Assembly (NCBI GenBank): GCA_029884425.1 | Contig: JAOUHV010000015.1 | Span: 1-49,517 of the forward strand | Direction of reading: 5' to 3' | DNA: 49,517 bases | From: Gammaproteobacteria bacterium | GTDB lineage: Bacteria > Pseudomonadota > Gammaproteobacteria > S012-40 | Made by a program: the position numbers and the translations under genes | Notes under the pieces: model-generated | What the model was told of the DNA's origin: nothing | What the model saw: the letters and a program-made list of their open reading frames with translations, nothing else | The model's database searches: none | Shown: positions 24,118 to 32,508 of the stretch, piece by piece | Position numbering within the stretch: the first letter of the stretch is position 1 | How the letters are laid out: each line of letters begins with the position of its first letter

Positions 24118-25146
24118 ATGACGGACACAGTACTAATCGTTGGCGGCGGACCCGCTGGTCTTTCCGCTGCAGCTGGGGTTTCTGCCGCAGGTAAAAAAGC
24201 GATACTGGTGGAAAAGGAAGATCGCTTGGGCGGTGCGCCGATTTTGTCGGGGTACGCCAAGCTGGTGCCTTCTGGCGAATGGGCCAAGGATGCTATTGGT
24301 CGCATGGTCAGCGCCGTTGAAGGCGACAAAAATATTACGGTAAACAAAGGTGTCAAAATCACCAAGCTGGACGGAGACGTGGGGAATTTTAGTGCCACGC
24401 TGTCCAATGGCTCAACGGTGAAAGCCGCGTCAGTGGTGCTGGCAACGGGATTCACTCATTTTGATTCCATCAACAAACCCGAATGGGGTTTTGGCACTTT
24501 CCCTGATGTGGTAACGACCACCCAGGTGGAGCAAATGGTGGGTGCTGGCAAGGTCGTCTGTCCGTCCGATGGGCGCGTGCCGCAGCGCGTGGCGATTTTG
24601 CTTTGTGTGGGTTCACGTGACCGCCAGATTGGGCGCGAGTGGTGTTCGAAAATTTGTTGTACGGTGTCCGCTAACCTGGCGATGGAAATTCGCGAGATGT
24701 CACCGCAGACCGAAGTGTTCATCTACTACATGGATATTCGCACCTTCGGTTTGTACGAAGACAAGTTTTACTGGCAGTCGCAGGAAGAATTCAAAGTCAA
24801 ATACGTCAAGGCGCGTATCGCTGAAGTCACCAAGTCGCCCGATGGTCGCTTGCTGGTGAAAGGCGAGGACACGCTGGTGAAACGCCCTATCGTGATTCCA
24901 TTTGATCTGGTGGTGCATGCGGTGGGCATGGACCCCAACGAAGACAATCCGGAAATTTCTCGGGCGTTTGGCGTTAATTTGGAAAAACATGGTTACATCG
25001 AGCGCTCTGAGCACTACACCAATACGTGCGGGACATCGCGCAAAGGTGTTTATTCTTGTGGCTCAGCGTATGGTCCAGAGACTATCGATGATTCCATTTC
25101 GCAGGGCAAGGCTGCGGCTTTGCGTGCTATTTCGCACCTAAAATAA
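24118..25146 (+). CDS. hdrA: sHdrA, FAD- and Fe-S-binding subunit
   Basis: A 342-residue flavoprotein, much shorter than methanogen HdrA. The FAD-binding Rossmann motif is VLIVGGGPAGLSAAAG (residues 5-20), followed by a flavin-contact EKEDRLGG. The middle contains LCVGSRDRQIGREWCSKICC (cluster ligands typical of sHdrA), and the C-terminus contains GVYSCGSAYGPETIDDSI. In the sHdr complex it is thought to be the electron-bifurcating or transfer core. It sits 6 bases after hdrB1 and 9 bases before the hyp gene. Confidence 0.93.
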   Translation: MTDTVLIVGGGPAGLSAAAGVSAAGKKAILVEKEDRLGGAPILSGYAKLVPSGEWAKDAIGRMVSAVEGDKNITVNKGVKITKLDGDVGNFSATLSNGSTVKAASVVLATGFTHFDSINKPEWGFGTFPDVVTTTQVEQMVGAGKVVCPSDGRVPQRVAILLCVGSRDRQIGREWCSKICCTVSANLAMEIREMSPQTEVFIYYMDIRTFGLYEDKFYWQSQEEFKVKYVKARIAEVTKSPDGRLLVKGEDTLVKRPIVIPFDLVVHAVGMDPNEDNPEISRAFGVNLEKHGYIERSEHYTNTCGTSRKGVYSCGSAYGPETIDDSISQGKAAALRAISHLK

Positions 25147-25155
25147 CGAGGCGAT

Positions 25156-25989
25156 ATGCTCTGGTTTAAACGCGAACCTTTGCAGCGAGTTGATCACCTT
25201 GAGCCCGCTGAGCTCAGGGTGTCATTTGATGCGGGAATTCTCGAATCCAAACTGGAGCGACTGTTGGATGCAACGGCGGAGCGTGGCGGCATCGATGTTT
25301 TTCTTGATGCGTTGCGCGGCAAGCAAACGCTTTTTACCGAAGCATTGCGAACCGATGTCTTGTTGCAGATGGATGCCCAGTCTTTTCAGGCGGTGCTGGA
25401 TACGGTGTTTCCCGCACGTCGCCGATTGGGTGATGTCGTTTCTTCGTTGTCGATGGATGACTGGCGTCAGCGAACCGAGTTGCTGCTTCGCGGCAAGCAG
25501 TCGTTAAGCGAACGATTGGATAACTTTGTTTCCGTGGCGGCGGCCAGCAATAAAAAACAGCAGCGAGCACTGTGGGATTTTGCGGTGGAACTAGTTCATT
25601 TTAATGATCCTGAGCACTACCCGCTGATGACTCGCTGGATTTGGGATGCAAAGACCCAGAGCGGTTCATTGCGCGAGTTTATTCGCGCCAATGACACGAT
25701 GCAAACGGTGGACATGGGTGTTGCTCCTGAAGATTTTGAGGCAGCCAGGCTCTGGATAATTGGGCAACTGAGTGAAAAGGGTTTCTACCGTGATTTGCCA
25801 TTGCTGGTGGATCTGGTGAAGGCCCAGGCTTATGCGGATTACGTGCTGGCCATGTCCAGTGGCATGGGCATGATGGGCTCGGAGTTTGGCGGGCGAATGG
25901 AGCCGCTGGATTTTGTGGTGAAACTGTTAGGTATAGAACCGGCGAGGAACGGCGGTCGGTCGCGTCTAAAGGCGGCTACTGTCCATTAA
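25156..25989 (+). CDS. sHdr-associated protein of unknown function (Hyp)
   Basis: A 277-residue soluble protein in the fixed slot between hdrA and hdrC2 that is occupied by a 'hyp' gene in bacterial sHdr clusters. It is helix-rich with no cysteines forming clusters and no signal or membrane segment. Notable are SLSERLDNFVSVAAASNKKQ and the C-terminal AMSSGMGMMGSEFGG. I recognise no domain. Position between essential subunits suggests a structural or assembly role in the complex; this is inference only. Confidence 0.85.
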   Translation: MLWFKREPLQRVDHLEPAELRVSFDAGILESKLERLLDATAERGGIDVFLDALRGKQTLFTEALRTDVLLQMDAQSFQAVLDTVFPARRRLGDVVSSLSMDDWRQRTELLLRGKQSLSERLDNFVSVAAASNKKQQRALWDFAVELVHFNDPEHYPLMTRWIWDAKTQSGSLREFIRANDTMQTVDMGVAPEDFEAARLWIIGQLSEKGFYRDLPLLVDLVKAQAYADYVLAMSSGMGMMGSEFGGRMEPLDFVVKLLGIEPARNGGRSRLKAATVH

Positions 25990-26016
25990 CACGTTTGAGG
26001 AAAGACGGAGAGAACC

Positions 26017-26733
26017 ATGGCTATCCATGAAAAATCGCTGATTGATGCTGACCGATTAAAGACTGCCGAATCACTGGTGATAGATGGCGTGGACGTGTCT
26101 GGTCACTGGAATACAATGATTACGCCGCGCACCCTCCGCGATTACGATGAGCATTTTGAAAAAACGATCATGAAGTACGGCGGTGGTGATTACGTCTACC
26201 GCTGCTGGCAGTGTGGTTCCTGTACCAACTCTTGTACGATGTATGCGCAGAACGTTAACTTTAATCCTCGCTACTGGATTTACCTCACTCGCCTTGGTTT
26301 AAAGGATGAGTTGATCAAGGACAAAGACATTATTTGGCAATGCGTATCCTGTAACAAATGCACCAATATTTGTCCCAAGGATGTTAAGCCAGAGGGTGTG
26401 ATGAAGGCGCTGGCGCACTGGATGGAAGAGGAAGGCATTACTGAAAAAACGCCGTCCACCAAATTTGATGAAGAATTTTGGGATCAGATTTCGGCACGTG
26501 GTCGGATAGAGGATAGCGCGGTACTACAAAATTTCTTCAAGAAAACCGGGCAAAGTTTGACGCAGGACTGGCTGGTGGAAATGATCAAACGCATGATTAA
26601 GCATCTGCCACTGAAACACTTGATTCGTTCCGGCATGAATACAGTGTTTCATCCGAAAACCAAGTCCTGGGGTAAAACGGGTGATGTGCTAAAAGAATAT
26701 GTGAAGCAGCAGAAGGAGGCAGCTCATGGCTAA
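26017..26733 (+). CDS. hdrC2: sHdrC2, iron-sulfur subunit
   Basis: A 238-residue protein with two ferredoxin-like [4Fe-4S] motifs: CWQCGSCTNSCT (Cys63/66/69/73) and CVSCNKCTNICP (Cys109/112/115/119). It differs from HdrC1 in sequence but has the same cluster spacing, as expected for the second HdrC. GGAAAGACGGAGAG precedes the ATG. It overlaps hdrB2 by 8 bases, implying translational coupling of the C2-B2 pair. Confidence 0.93.
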   Translation: MAIHEKSLIDADRLKTAESLVIDGVDVSGHWNTMITPRTLRDYDEHFEKTIMKYGGGDYVYRCWQCGSCTNSCTMYAQNVNFNPRYWIYLTRLGLKDELIKDKDIIWQCVSCNKCTNICPKDVKPEGVMKALAHWMEEEGITEKTPSTKFDEEFWDQISARGRIEDSAVLQNFFKKTGQSLTQDWLVEMIKRMIKHLPLKHLIRSGMNTVFHPKTKSWGKTGDVLKEYVKQQKEAAHG

Positions 26734-27637
26734 GGTGGCGTATTATCCTGGTTGTGCGCTGGAAGGCAGTGGTGGTCCGTATGATCGCTCGACACGAGCC
26801 ATTGTGGGCGCACTGAATCTGCAGATGGAAAATTTGCGCGACTACAATTGCTGTGGCGCGATGGAAGTTAAAAACGTTCACCCGATGCTGCAGACGTATT
26901 TGTCTGCGCGCAACTTGGCGATTGCCGCCGAGCAAATGGGGTTGGATACGGTGATGGCGCCGTGCAACGGCTGTTATCACAATTTGAAAAAAGCGGAATA
27001 CGAGTTGGCAACCTCCAGCGATTCCTTGGCAACGGTGCAGGATTTGGCGAAGAAGGCAGATGATCCTGTCTACAACGGCAATGTGCGCACCGTGCACCTG
27101 TTGGAGTGGTTGATGGAAGAAGTGGGCGTGGACGGCATCAAGGAGCGCATTAGCAAAAATCTGCAAGGCATCAAGATTGCGAACTACTATGGGTGCATGT
27201 ACACACGTCCGCGTCAGATTTATCCAGAAAAAGATAAAGGCCCTGGTTCCGAGTCCACCTACAAGCCGCACTTTATGGACGATTTGCTGGGTGCGGCGGG
27301 TGCGCAAAATGTCGATTTCCCGCTGAAAACGGCCTGCTGTGGTGGCGCGCACACCTTGTCCGACGCGGATACCTCTACGCAGCTGGTGCTTAATCTGCTG
27401 CAGGCGGCGGAAGACTGTGGTGCCGAGGTGATTGCGACCGAGTGCCCGACCTGCCATTCTGGTCTGGAAATGCACCAGGTGCGTGCTGAAAAAGTATTCG
27501 GTATCAAGACAAATGTAAAAATCATCTATTTCACCCAGCTGTTGGGCTTGGCTTTGGGCTTATCTCCCCGTAAGCTCGGTATACATGAGAACATCAGCGA
27601 CTCGATCGATTTTCTAAAACAAAAAGGCGTGATTTAA
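26726..27637 (+). CDS. hdrB2: sHdrB2, CCG-domain subunit
   Basis: A 303-residue HdrB-type protein with two CCG domains: YYPGCALEGSG and NCCGAMEVKN in the first, and YYGCMYTRP with TACCGGAHTLSD in the second, followed by CPTCHSGLE. These ligands bind the noncubane clusters at the heterodisulfide/sulfur-substrate site. Unlike HdrB1 both CCG motifs are intact. It overlaps hdrC2 by 8 bases and is the last complex subunit before the lipoate-binding protein genes. Confidence 0.93.
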   Translation: MAKVAYYPGCALEGSGGPYDRSTRAIVGALNLQMENLRDYNCCGAMEVKNVHPMLQTYLSARNLAIAAEQMGLDTVMAPCNGCYHNLKKAEYELATSSDSLATVQDLAKKADDPVYNGNVRTVHLLEWLMEEVGVDGIKERISKNLQGIKIANYYGCMYTRPRQIYPEKDKGPGSESTYKPHFMDDLLGAAGAQNVDFPLKTACCGGAHTLSDADTSTQLVLNLLQAAEDCGAEVIATECPTCHSGLEMHQVRAEKVFGIKTNVKIIYFTQLLGLALGLSPRKLGIHENISDSIDFLKQKGVI

Positions 27638-27645
27638 AAAAATAG

Positions 27646-27667
27646 CCCCGGTGCCATGTCGCCGGGG
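27646..27667 (+). other. Intercistronic hairpin between hdrB2 and lbpA
   Basis: CCCCGG (27646-27651) and CCGGGG (27662-27667) form a 6-bp stem with a 10-base loop just after the hdrB2 stop. It has no T-run and is followed at once by the ribosome-binding site of the next gene. It may mark an mRNA processing or stability point, or partial termination. Confidence 0.45.
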
Positions 27668-27684
27668 TATTTGAGGGAAGGGGC

Positions 27685-28125
27685 ATGACCTGTAACGGCT
27701 GCGAGTTTCATCCAGAGCTGTATTACGATAAAGATTTTCAGATTTGGATGGCGCAGGATGCTGACGGTTGCCTGAGGGTGGGAATGACCGATATCTCCCA
27801 AACCATCGCAGGTCGAATTTTGCATGTGCGGGTACGCAAACCCGGCACGCAGCGCACTGCGGGCAAGCCCATTGCGACGCTAGAGAGTGGAAAGTGGGCG
27901 GGTCCTGTCCCCAATCTGATTGACTGTGTTATCGAAGAGGGAAATCTGGCGGTTTTGCAAAAACCTGCGCTTCTGAATCAGGATCCCTTTGGTGCCTGGA
28001 TTGCGAGGGTTCGACCAGCCGATCCCTCTGCCGATGTCTTTGCGCTGTTTGTGACGGGCGAGGAAGCGCAGCGCGGCTATTGCCTGCGAGCGCAGCGCGA
28101 AAATATTCATTGTGAGCGGAAATAA
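27685..28125 (+). CDS. lbpA: Lipoate-binding protein LbpA (GcvH-like), first copy
   Basis: A 146-residue GcvH-like carrier. The lipoylated lysine is expected in TLESGKWAGPVP (Lys70), the ESGKW version characteristic of sHdr-associated LbpA rather than the glycine-cleavage protein. The N-terminus has an unusual CxxC (Cys3 and Cys6). The lipoyl arm is thought to bring sulfur intermediates to and from the sHdr complex. It is 47 bases after hdrB2 with the hairpin between, and directly precedes a dsrE-like gene (3 bases apart). The second lbpA is about 470 bases further on. Confidence 0.92.
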   Translation: MTCNGCEFHPELYYDKDFQIWMAQDADGCLRVGMTDISQTIAGRILHVRVRKPGTQRTAGKPIATLESGKWAGPVPNLIDCVIEEGNLAVLQKPALLNQDPFGAWIARVRPADPSADVFALFVTGEEAQRGYCLRAQRENIHCERK

Positions 28126-28128
28126 AGA

Positions 28129-28527
28129 GTGAATCCTGATCACTATTTGGACAATGACGAGCAAACTGTTCTGATCATCATGACTAGCGGCCCCAGCACA
28201 CCGAAGCGTTGCGCGACGCCCTTCTTTCTGGGTTCTATCCTGGCGGCAATGGATGCTGATGTGAAGATTTTTTTCACTATGGAAGCGGTGAATTTGCTGA
28301 AAAAGGGTGTGGCCGAGAACCTGGTGGCGATGGAAGGCGGCAAGGTGATTATCGATTTCATTCGGGAATCCAAGCAGGCAGGCGTTAAACTGGTCTGTTG
28401 TTTGCCAGCGTTGCCAGGTTATGAAATCGATCCGGAAAAAGATCTGATTGACGAAGTGGATGACGTGGTTGGCGGCGGCGCACTGGCTGATTTGATCCTG
28501 AGTTCGGATAAGGTAATATCGTTTTAG
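28129..28527 (+). CDS. DsrE/DsrF-like family protein between the two lbpA genes
   Basis: A 132-residue protein of the DsrE/DsrF-like fold. VLIIMTSGPSTPKRCATPFF and DADVKIFFTMEAVNLLKKG near the N-terminus are typical, with candidate reactive cysteines in PKRCATP and VCCLPALPGYE. It is distinct from the DsrE3 protein after tusA (no Met-rich loop). The GTG start lies 3 bases after lbpA, so the two are probably co-translated. It may shuttle sulfur between the carriers and LbpA or support lipoyl sulfur insertion; role not shown. Confidence 0.88.
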   Translation: MNPDHYLDNDEQTVLIIMTSGPSTPKRCATPFFLGSILAAMDADVKIFFTMEAVNLLKKGVAENLVAMEGGKVIIDFIRESKQAGVKLVCCLPALPGYEIDPEKDLIDEVDDVVGGGALADLILSSDKVISF

Positions 28528-28540
28528 GAATTCGAGTAGC

Positions 28541-28571
28541 GGACCTGGCGAATTTGTCCGGTCCAGTTTTT
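28541..28571 (+). terminator. Internal hairpin with T-run before the second lbpA
   Basis: GGACC-T-GG ... CC-GGTCC forms a 7-bp stem with one bulged T, followed within 2 bases by five T. It resembles a weak rho-independent terminator in the 70-base gap ahead of the second lbpA. It could lower read-through into the lipoate part of the cluster or mark a separate transcription unit. Confidence 0.5.
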
Positions 28572-28597
28572 ATAAAAAGCAAATTGGGAGGCAATCC

Positions 28598-29038
28598 ATG
28601 GGTGATGTGCGCGGCTGTAAAATTCCAGACGATCTGAGCTACAGCGTTGATAACAACGTGTGGGTGCGCAAAGAGGCAGACGGCAACGTCACTGTTGGTA
28701 TGACCTCGTATGCGGCATCGCTGGCAGGACAAATCGTCTCTTACACGCCTAAAAAAGTGGGCAAGGATGTCAAAAAAGACAAATCCTGCGCCACGGTGGA
28801 ATCTGGCAAGTGGGTTGGTCCCGCCAAGTCTCCGGTGTCTGGCGAAGTAACTGCGGTCAATGATGCGGTATCTGCCAGTCCAGGCACCATCAATGCTGAT
28901 CCATACGGAGCTGGCTGGTTGGTGAAAATCAAGCCTGAAAACTGGGATGGTGACTCCGCTGATCTGGTAACCGGTGCTGCGGCATTGGCTGCTTTTGAAG
29001 CGAAAATGAACGCCGACGGTTTCGCAGGCTGCAACTGA
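28598..29038 (+). CDS. lbpA: Lipoate-binding protein LbpA (GcvH-like), second copy
   Basis: A 146-residue LbpA with the lipoylation site VESGKWVGPAKSPVSG (Lys71), a better match to typical LbpA than the first copy. N-terminal MGDVRGCKIPDDLSYSVDNN and the C-terminal WLVKIKPENWDGD agree with the GcvH fold. A strong GGGAGG lies 9 bases upstream. It starts the second half of the cluster, which contains the lipoate-assembly genes, and is the likely main partner for them. Confidence 0.93.
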   Translation: MGDVRGCKIPDDLSYSVDNNVWVRKEADGNVTVGMTSYAASLAGQIVSYTPKKVGKDVKKDKSCATVESGKWVGPAKSPVSGEVTAVNDAVSASPGTINADPYGAGWLVKIKPENWDGDSADLVTGAAALAAFEAKMNADGFAGCN

Positions 29039-29155
29039 TCAGCTCTGCGGGGCGGCTGGCCTAGCGCTGCCGCCCTCGTGTATCCGTTCAATCAAATCTG
29101 CGAAGGTGTTCGTTGTGTGCCTCGGCACCTTGGCGGTACGACATCAGGGTGATTT

Positions 29156-30304
29156 ATGCTGGACTGGTCTGGTGCCATAGAGCGCGTCGAAGCGCTGGAA
29201 GATATTGAGTTCGATCGGAACCTCATTCAGCACATGCAAGACACCTGGGCCGGATTGCAAAATCATGGTCAGGCGCGGGTAAATTTCTATACCCCCAATT
29301 TTAAAAATTACGCCAGCAACGAAATCAGCAGTTGTGGCAGCAGTAGCTGGCCAGCAGTTTCGATTACCGGCAGTGATTGCAAATTGCAGTGTGATCACTG
29401 CAAGGCAAAAATTCTTGAGCCAATGATCCCTGCGCGCACGCCGGAAGATTTATGGCGCGTGGTCAATCAGCAGATTGAGATGGGGGCCGGTGGGATGTTG
29501 TTGACCGGTGGCTCAAATCATCAAAATATTGTCGAATACGACCCTTACTATTCCACCATTCGCCGCATTAAAGACGAGTTTCCTCAATTCAAAATCGCGC
29601 TGCATACCGCGCTGGTGGACGAAGATATCGCGCTGAAAATGGAGCAGTCCGGCATTGATGCCGCGATGATGGATGTGATTGGCGCGCAGGAAACCATTAC
29701 CCAGGTTTATCATTTGAAGCGCAGCGTGGATGATTTTGAACGCACGCTTGAATGTTTGGTCAATAGCAAAATGAAAGTGGTGCCGCACATCGTTGTTGGC
29801 TTGCATTATGGCAAACTGCTGGGTGAATGGAATGCGCTGAGAATGTTGCAGCGCCATGTACCTGATGCGGTGGTGTTGGTGGTGGTCATGCCGCAATACG
29901 CGCCGGCGAAAAAGCCGTTTGCCACACCCAATCCGCATGAAGTAGGACGTTTTTTCATGGATGCACGCGAGGCATTGCCGCAAACGCCGCTGCTGCTGGG
30001 TTGCGCGCGTCCGTCGGGAATTGCCAAAGTACAAATTGATGCCTACGCAGTGATGGCGGGTGTTAGCGGCGTTGCTCATCCGGCGGATGGTGTGGTCGAA
30101 CTGGCTGCGCGTCTGGAGCGAAAAGTCAAAATCACTCCGGCATGCTGTTCAATTGCGGTCGGTGATGAAGTCATGGCAATGCAGGACAACGACGAAAGCT
30201 TGGAACTGGATCTGCAGGAAATCATCGAACATGAACGTCGTAATCGACGTCCCGTTTTTACCCCCAGTGCGGCATTCGCTGGCATTAAGGTCGTTGGCGC
30301 ATAA
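29156..30304 (+). CDS. lipS1: Radical SAM lipoyl synthase component (LipS1-like)
   Basis: A 382-residue radical SAM protein. The cluster motif is CKLQCDHC (Cys75/79/82, CxxxCxxC spacing), preceded by PAVSITGSDC. LLTGGSNHQNIVEYDPYY, HIVVGLHYGK and C-terminal GCARPSG with ACCSIAVG are family-like, with extra cysteines that may bind an auxiliary cluster. In sHdr clusters a pair of such enzymes (LipS1 and LipS2) inserts the two sulfurs into octanoyl-LbpA in a pathway distinct from LipA. Which of the two radical SAM genes is LipS1 is assigned from gene order. AGGG lies upstream of the ATG. Confidence 0.85.
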   Translation: MLDWSGAIERVEALEDIEFDRNLIQHMQDTWAGLQNHGQARVNFYTPNFKNYASNEISSCGSSSWPAVSITGSDCKLQCDHCKAKILEPMIPARTPEDLWRVVNQQIEMGAGGMLLTGGSNHQNIVEYDPYYSTIRRIKDEFPQFKIALHTALVDEDIALKMEQSGIDAAMMDVIGAQETITQVYHLKRSVDDFERTLECLVNSKMKVVPHIVVGLHYGKLLGEWNALRMLQRHVPDAVVLVVVMPQYAPAKKPFATPNPHEVGRFFMDAREALPQTPLLLGCARPSGIAKVQIDAYAVMAGVSGVAHPADGVVELAARLERKVKITPACCSIAVGDEVMAMQDNDESLELDLQEIIEHERRNRRPVFTPSAAFAGIKVVGA

Positions 30305-30322
30305 CCAAGGAGAAAACTGAAC

Positions 30323-31411
30323 ATGAGTCGTAGTGAGAATAAATGGCGCCTGCTGGATACCGGTCTTCGTCGTGCTGCAGAAAACATGGCGATGAATCGT
30401 GCCCTGCTGGAGGGGCATCAACAGGGAGTGACGCCGCATACGCTGCGCTTTCTGCAATTTACGCCTTGTGCGCTGCTGGGATTTCATCAGAGTGCTGAAC
30501 AGGAATTGAAAACAGATTATTGCCAGGCCAATGGCATTGACATTCAACGACGCATGACCGGTGGTGGCGCAATTTATTTTGATCAAACCCAAATCGGCTG
30601 GGAGCTGTATCTCGACAAGAAAGTGCTGGGCACGGCGGATATGGGCGCGATTGCCAAGCGTATTTGTGAGGCTGCTGCACGTGCGATCAGCAAGCTGGGC
30701 GTTGATGCTAAATTCCGTCCGCGCAATGACATCGAAGTGGATGGCAAGAAAATTTCGGGCACTGGCGGCGCGTTTGACGGTGATTCGATTTTGTATCAGG
30801 GCACCTTGTTGCTCGATTTTGATGTGGGCCGCATGATGCGCGTGCTCAATATTCCTGCAGAAAAACTTTCCGACAAAGCTATCGCTTCGGCACAAGAGCG
30901 TGTTGCCAACCTGAAAGACCTGCTTGGCAAACTGCCTGACATGGCGAGCGTCAAGCAAACCATCGCCGCAGAATTTGCGGCAGAGTTTGGTATTGAATTT
31001 GAACCCAGCAGCGAGCTGAATGCCGACGAGGTGAAGCTCTACAATCAGGCGCTGGCGGAAATGGATACGGCGGATTGGGTCTATCAACACAATCGTCCTG
31101 CTGCCGAAGCGCCGACTCTGAGCAGTATTATCAAATTTGATGGAGGCCTGGTACGCACCAATGTGCTGTTGGATGCCAGTAAAAACCGCATCAAACAGGT
31201 CTGGCTGACCGGCGACTTTTTTGTCAAACCGCGTCGATTGGTCGCGGATCTTGAAGCGGCGCTGCGTGACTCGGCGGTAGTGGATTTGCAGCGCAATGTT
31301 GAGACATTTTTTGCAAGCTACGGCGCAGAAATGTTGCTGCTCAAACCGGAAAATTTTGTAACTGCGATCCAGGCTGCGTTGGATACAGTGAATCAGGCGG
31401 AATCAGTCTAG
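30323..31411 (+). CDS. Lipoate–protein ligase dedicated to LbpA (sLpl(AB)-like)
   Basis: A 362-residue lipoate/octanoate protein ligase. The substrate loop is RRMTGGGAIYF (about residues 76-86), the adenylate lysine and neighbours are GKKISGTGG (141-149), and ILYQGTLLLD follows. The C-terminal part resembles an LplB-type accessory domain fused to the catalytic LplA domain. It would attach octanoate or lipoate to LbpA. It is 18 bases after the radical SAM gene with AAGGAGA upstream, and its stop overlaps the GTG of the next gene by one base. Confidence 0.9.
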   Translation: MSRSENKWRLLDTGLRRAAENMAMNRALLEGHQQGVTPHTLRFLQFTPCALLGFHQSAEQELKTDYCQANGIDIQRRMTGGGAIYFDQTQIGWELYLDKKVLGTADMGAIAKRICEAAARAISKLGVDAKFRPRNDIEVDGKKISGTGGAFDGDSILYQGTLLLDFDVGRMMRVLNIPAEKLSDKAIASAQERVANLKDLLGKLPDMASVKQTIAAEFAAEFGIEFEPSSELNADEVKLYNQALAEMDTADWVYQHNRPAAEAPTLSSIIKFDGGLVRTNVLLDASKNRIKQVWLTGDFFVKPRRLVADLEAALRDSAVVDLQRNVETFFASYGAEMLLLKPENFVTAIQAALDTVNQAESV

Positions 31412-32493
31412 TGAACGTCGATGTACTGGTCATCGGCTTGGGGCCGGCAGGCGGACGCGCTGCGGCGGTGGCTGCTCGTGCCGGCTTGAGCGTGTTGGCG
31501 GTGGAGAAAAAACGCCAGCTCGGCGTGCCGGTGCAGTGCGCTGAATTTGTGCCGCTGCCCATGAGTCGTTTGGCCAGCAGTGAACCGGTGCGGGTGCAAA
31601 CCATCAGCGGAATGAAAAGTTTTTTACCCTCCGGCGAGGTTGATCAAACTGCTTTTCCTGGCTTGATGATTAACCGCGACGAATTTGATGCCGCCATTGC
31701 GCGTGATGCCCAAGCGGTTGGCGCGCAGATCTGGTTGCAGTCGCGTTTGCAGACGCTGGATGCTGCGCGTCGCGTTGCAACGATTGTCACCCCTGAGGGC
31801 GAGCAGCAGGTTCACTACAAATTGCTGGTGGCTGCGGATGGTCCTCATTCTGCGGTTGCCAGGCAGTTGGGCTTGGCAGAATTGCAGACGGTAAACACGC
31901 GACAGTACAGCGTTGATTTGCTGCAACCATTTACGGATACCGATATCTGGTTGAGTGATGATTTTCCCGGTGGCTATGGCTGGTTGTTTCCCAAGGGAAA
32001 TAAAGCCAACCTGGGCATGGGGTCGGACAAACGTTTCGGCGAGGATTTGAAAACGCCGCTGGATCGACTGCATCGTGTGTTGATCGAAAGTGGTCGGGTT
32101 GGCGCCACTATTCATGGACGCACTGGCGGATCGATTCCGGTAGGCGGGTTACGTCAATCACTGGTGGTTGGGGATGTGATGTTTGTCGGTGATGCCGGTG
32201 GCTTTACCCATCCCATTACCGGTGCAGGAATTTCTGCGGCCGTGCTCAGTGGCGAGGCAGCGGGGCAGGCCGCCGTGGATTATTTGCAGGGCGATCGCGA
32301 TGCCCTGCAGGATTATCAGGACGAAATGCGCGACCAGTATCAGGACACACTGCAGCGTGCGGTGAACCGTCGCAAGGAATTGCTGACAGTGTGGCATACG
32401 CCGGCGGCGCAGCGTGATGATGTCATGCGTCGTGGCTGGATTGCATTTGATGAATATTTTTTCGAGCCGCAGCAGCAGGCTGTGGCCGTTTAA
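31411..32493 (+). CDS. lipT: FAD-dependent oxidoreductase of the geranylgeranyl-reductase type (LipT-like)
   Basis: A 360-residue FAD protein. The dinucleotide motif is VLVIGLGPAGGRAAAVAARA (residues 5-24), QCAEFVP carries a cysteine near residue 38, and the second FAD motif VMFVGDAGGFTHPITGAGIS lies in the C-terminal half. This matches the geranylgeranyl reductase-like family. In sHdr-linked lipoate clusters such a gene (LipT) sits between the ligase and the second radical SAM gene; an electron-transfer or redox role for lipoyl synthesis is suggested but not proven. GTG start overlapping the ligase stop. Confidence 0.85.
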   Translation: MNVDVLVIGLGPAGGRAAAVAARAGLSVLAVEKKRQLGVPVQCAEFVPLPMSRLASSEPVRVQTISGMKSFLPSGEVDQTAFPGLMINRDEFDAAIARDAQAVGAQIWLQSRLQTLDAARRVATIVTPEGEQQVHYKLLVAADGPHSAVARQLGLAELQTVNTRQYSVDLLQPFTDTDIWLSDDFPGGYGWLFPKGNKANLGMGSDKRFGEDLKTPLDRLHRVLIESGRVGATIHGRTGGSIPVGGLRQSLVVGDVMFVGDAGGFTHPITGAGISAAVLSGEAAGQAAVDYLQGDRDALQDYQDEMRDQYQDTLQRAVNRRKELLTVWHTPAAQRDDVMRRGWIAFDEYFFEPQQQAVAV

Positions 32494-32508
32494 CAGAGGA
32501 AGCGGAAG

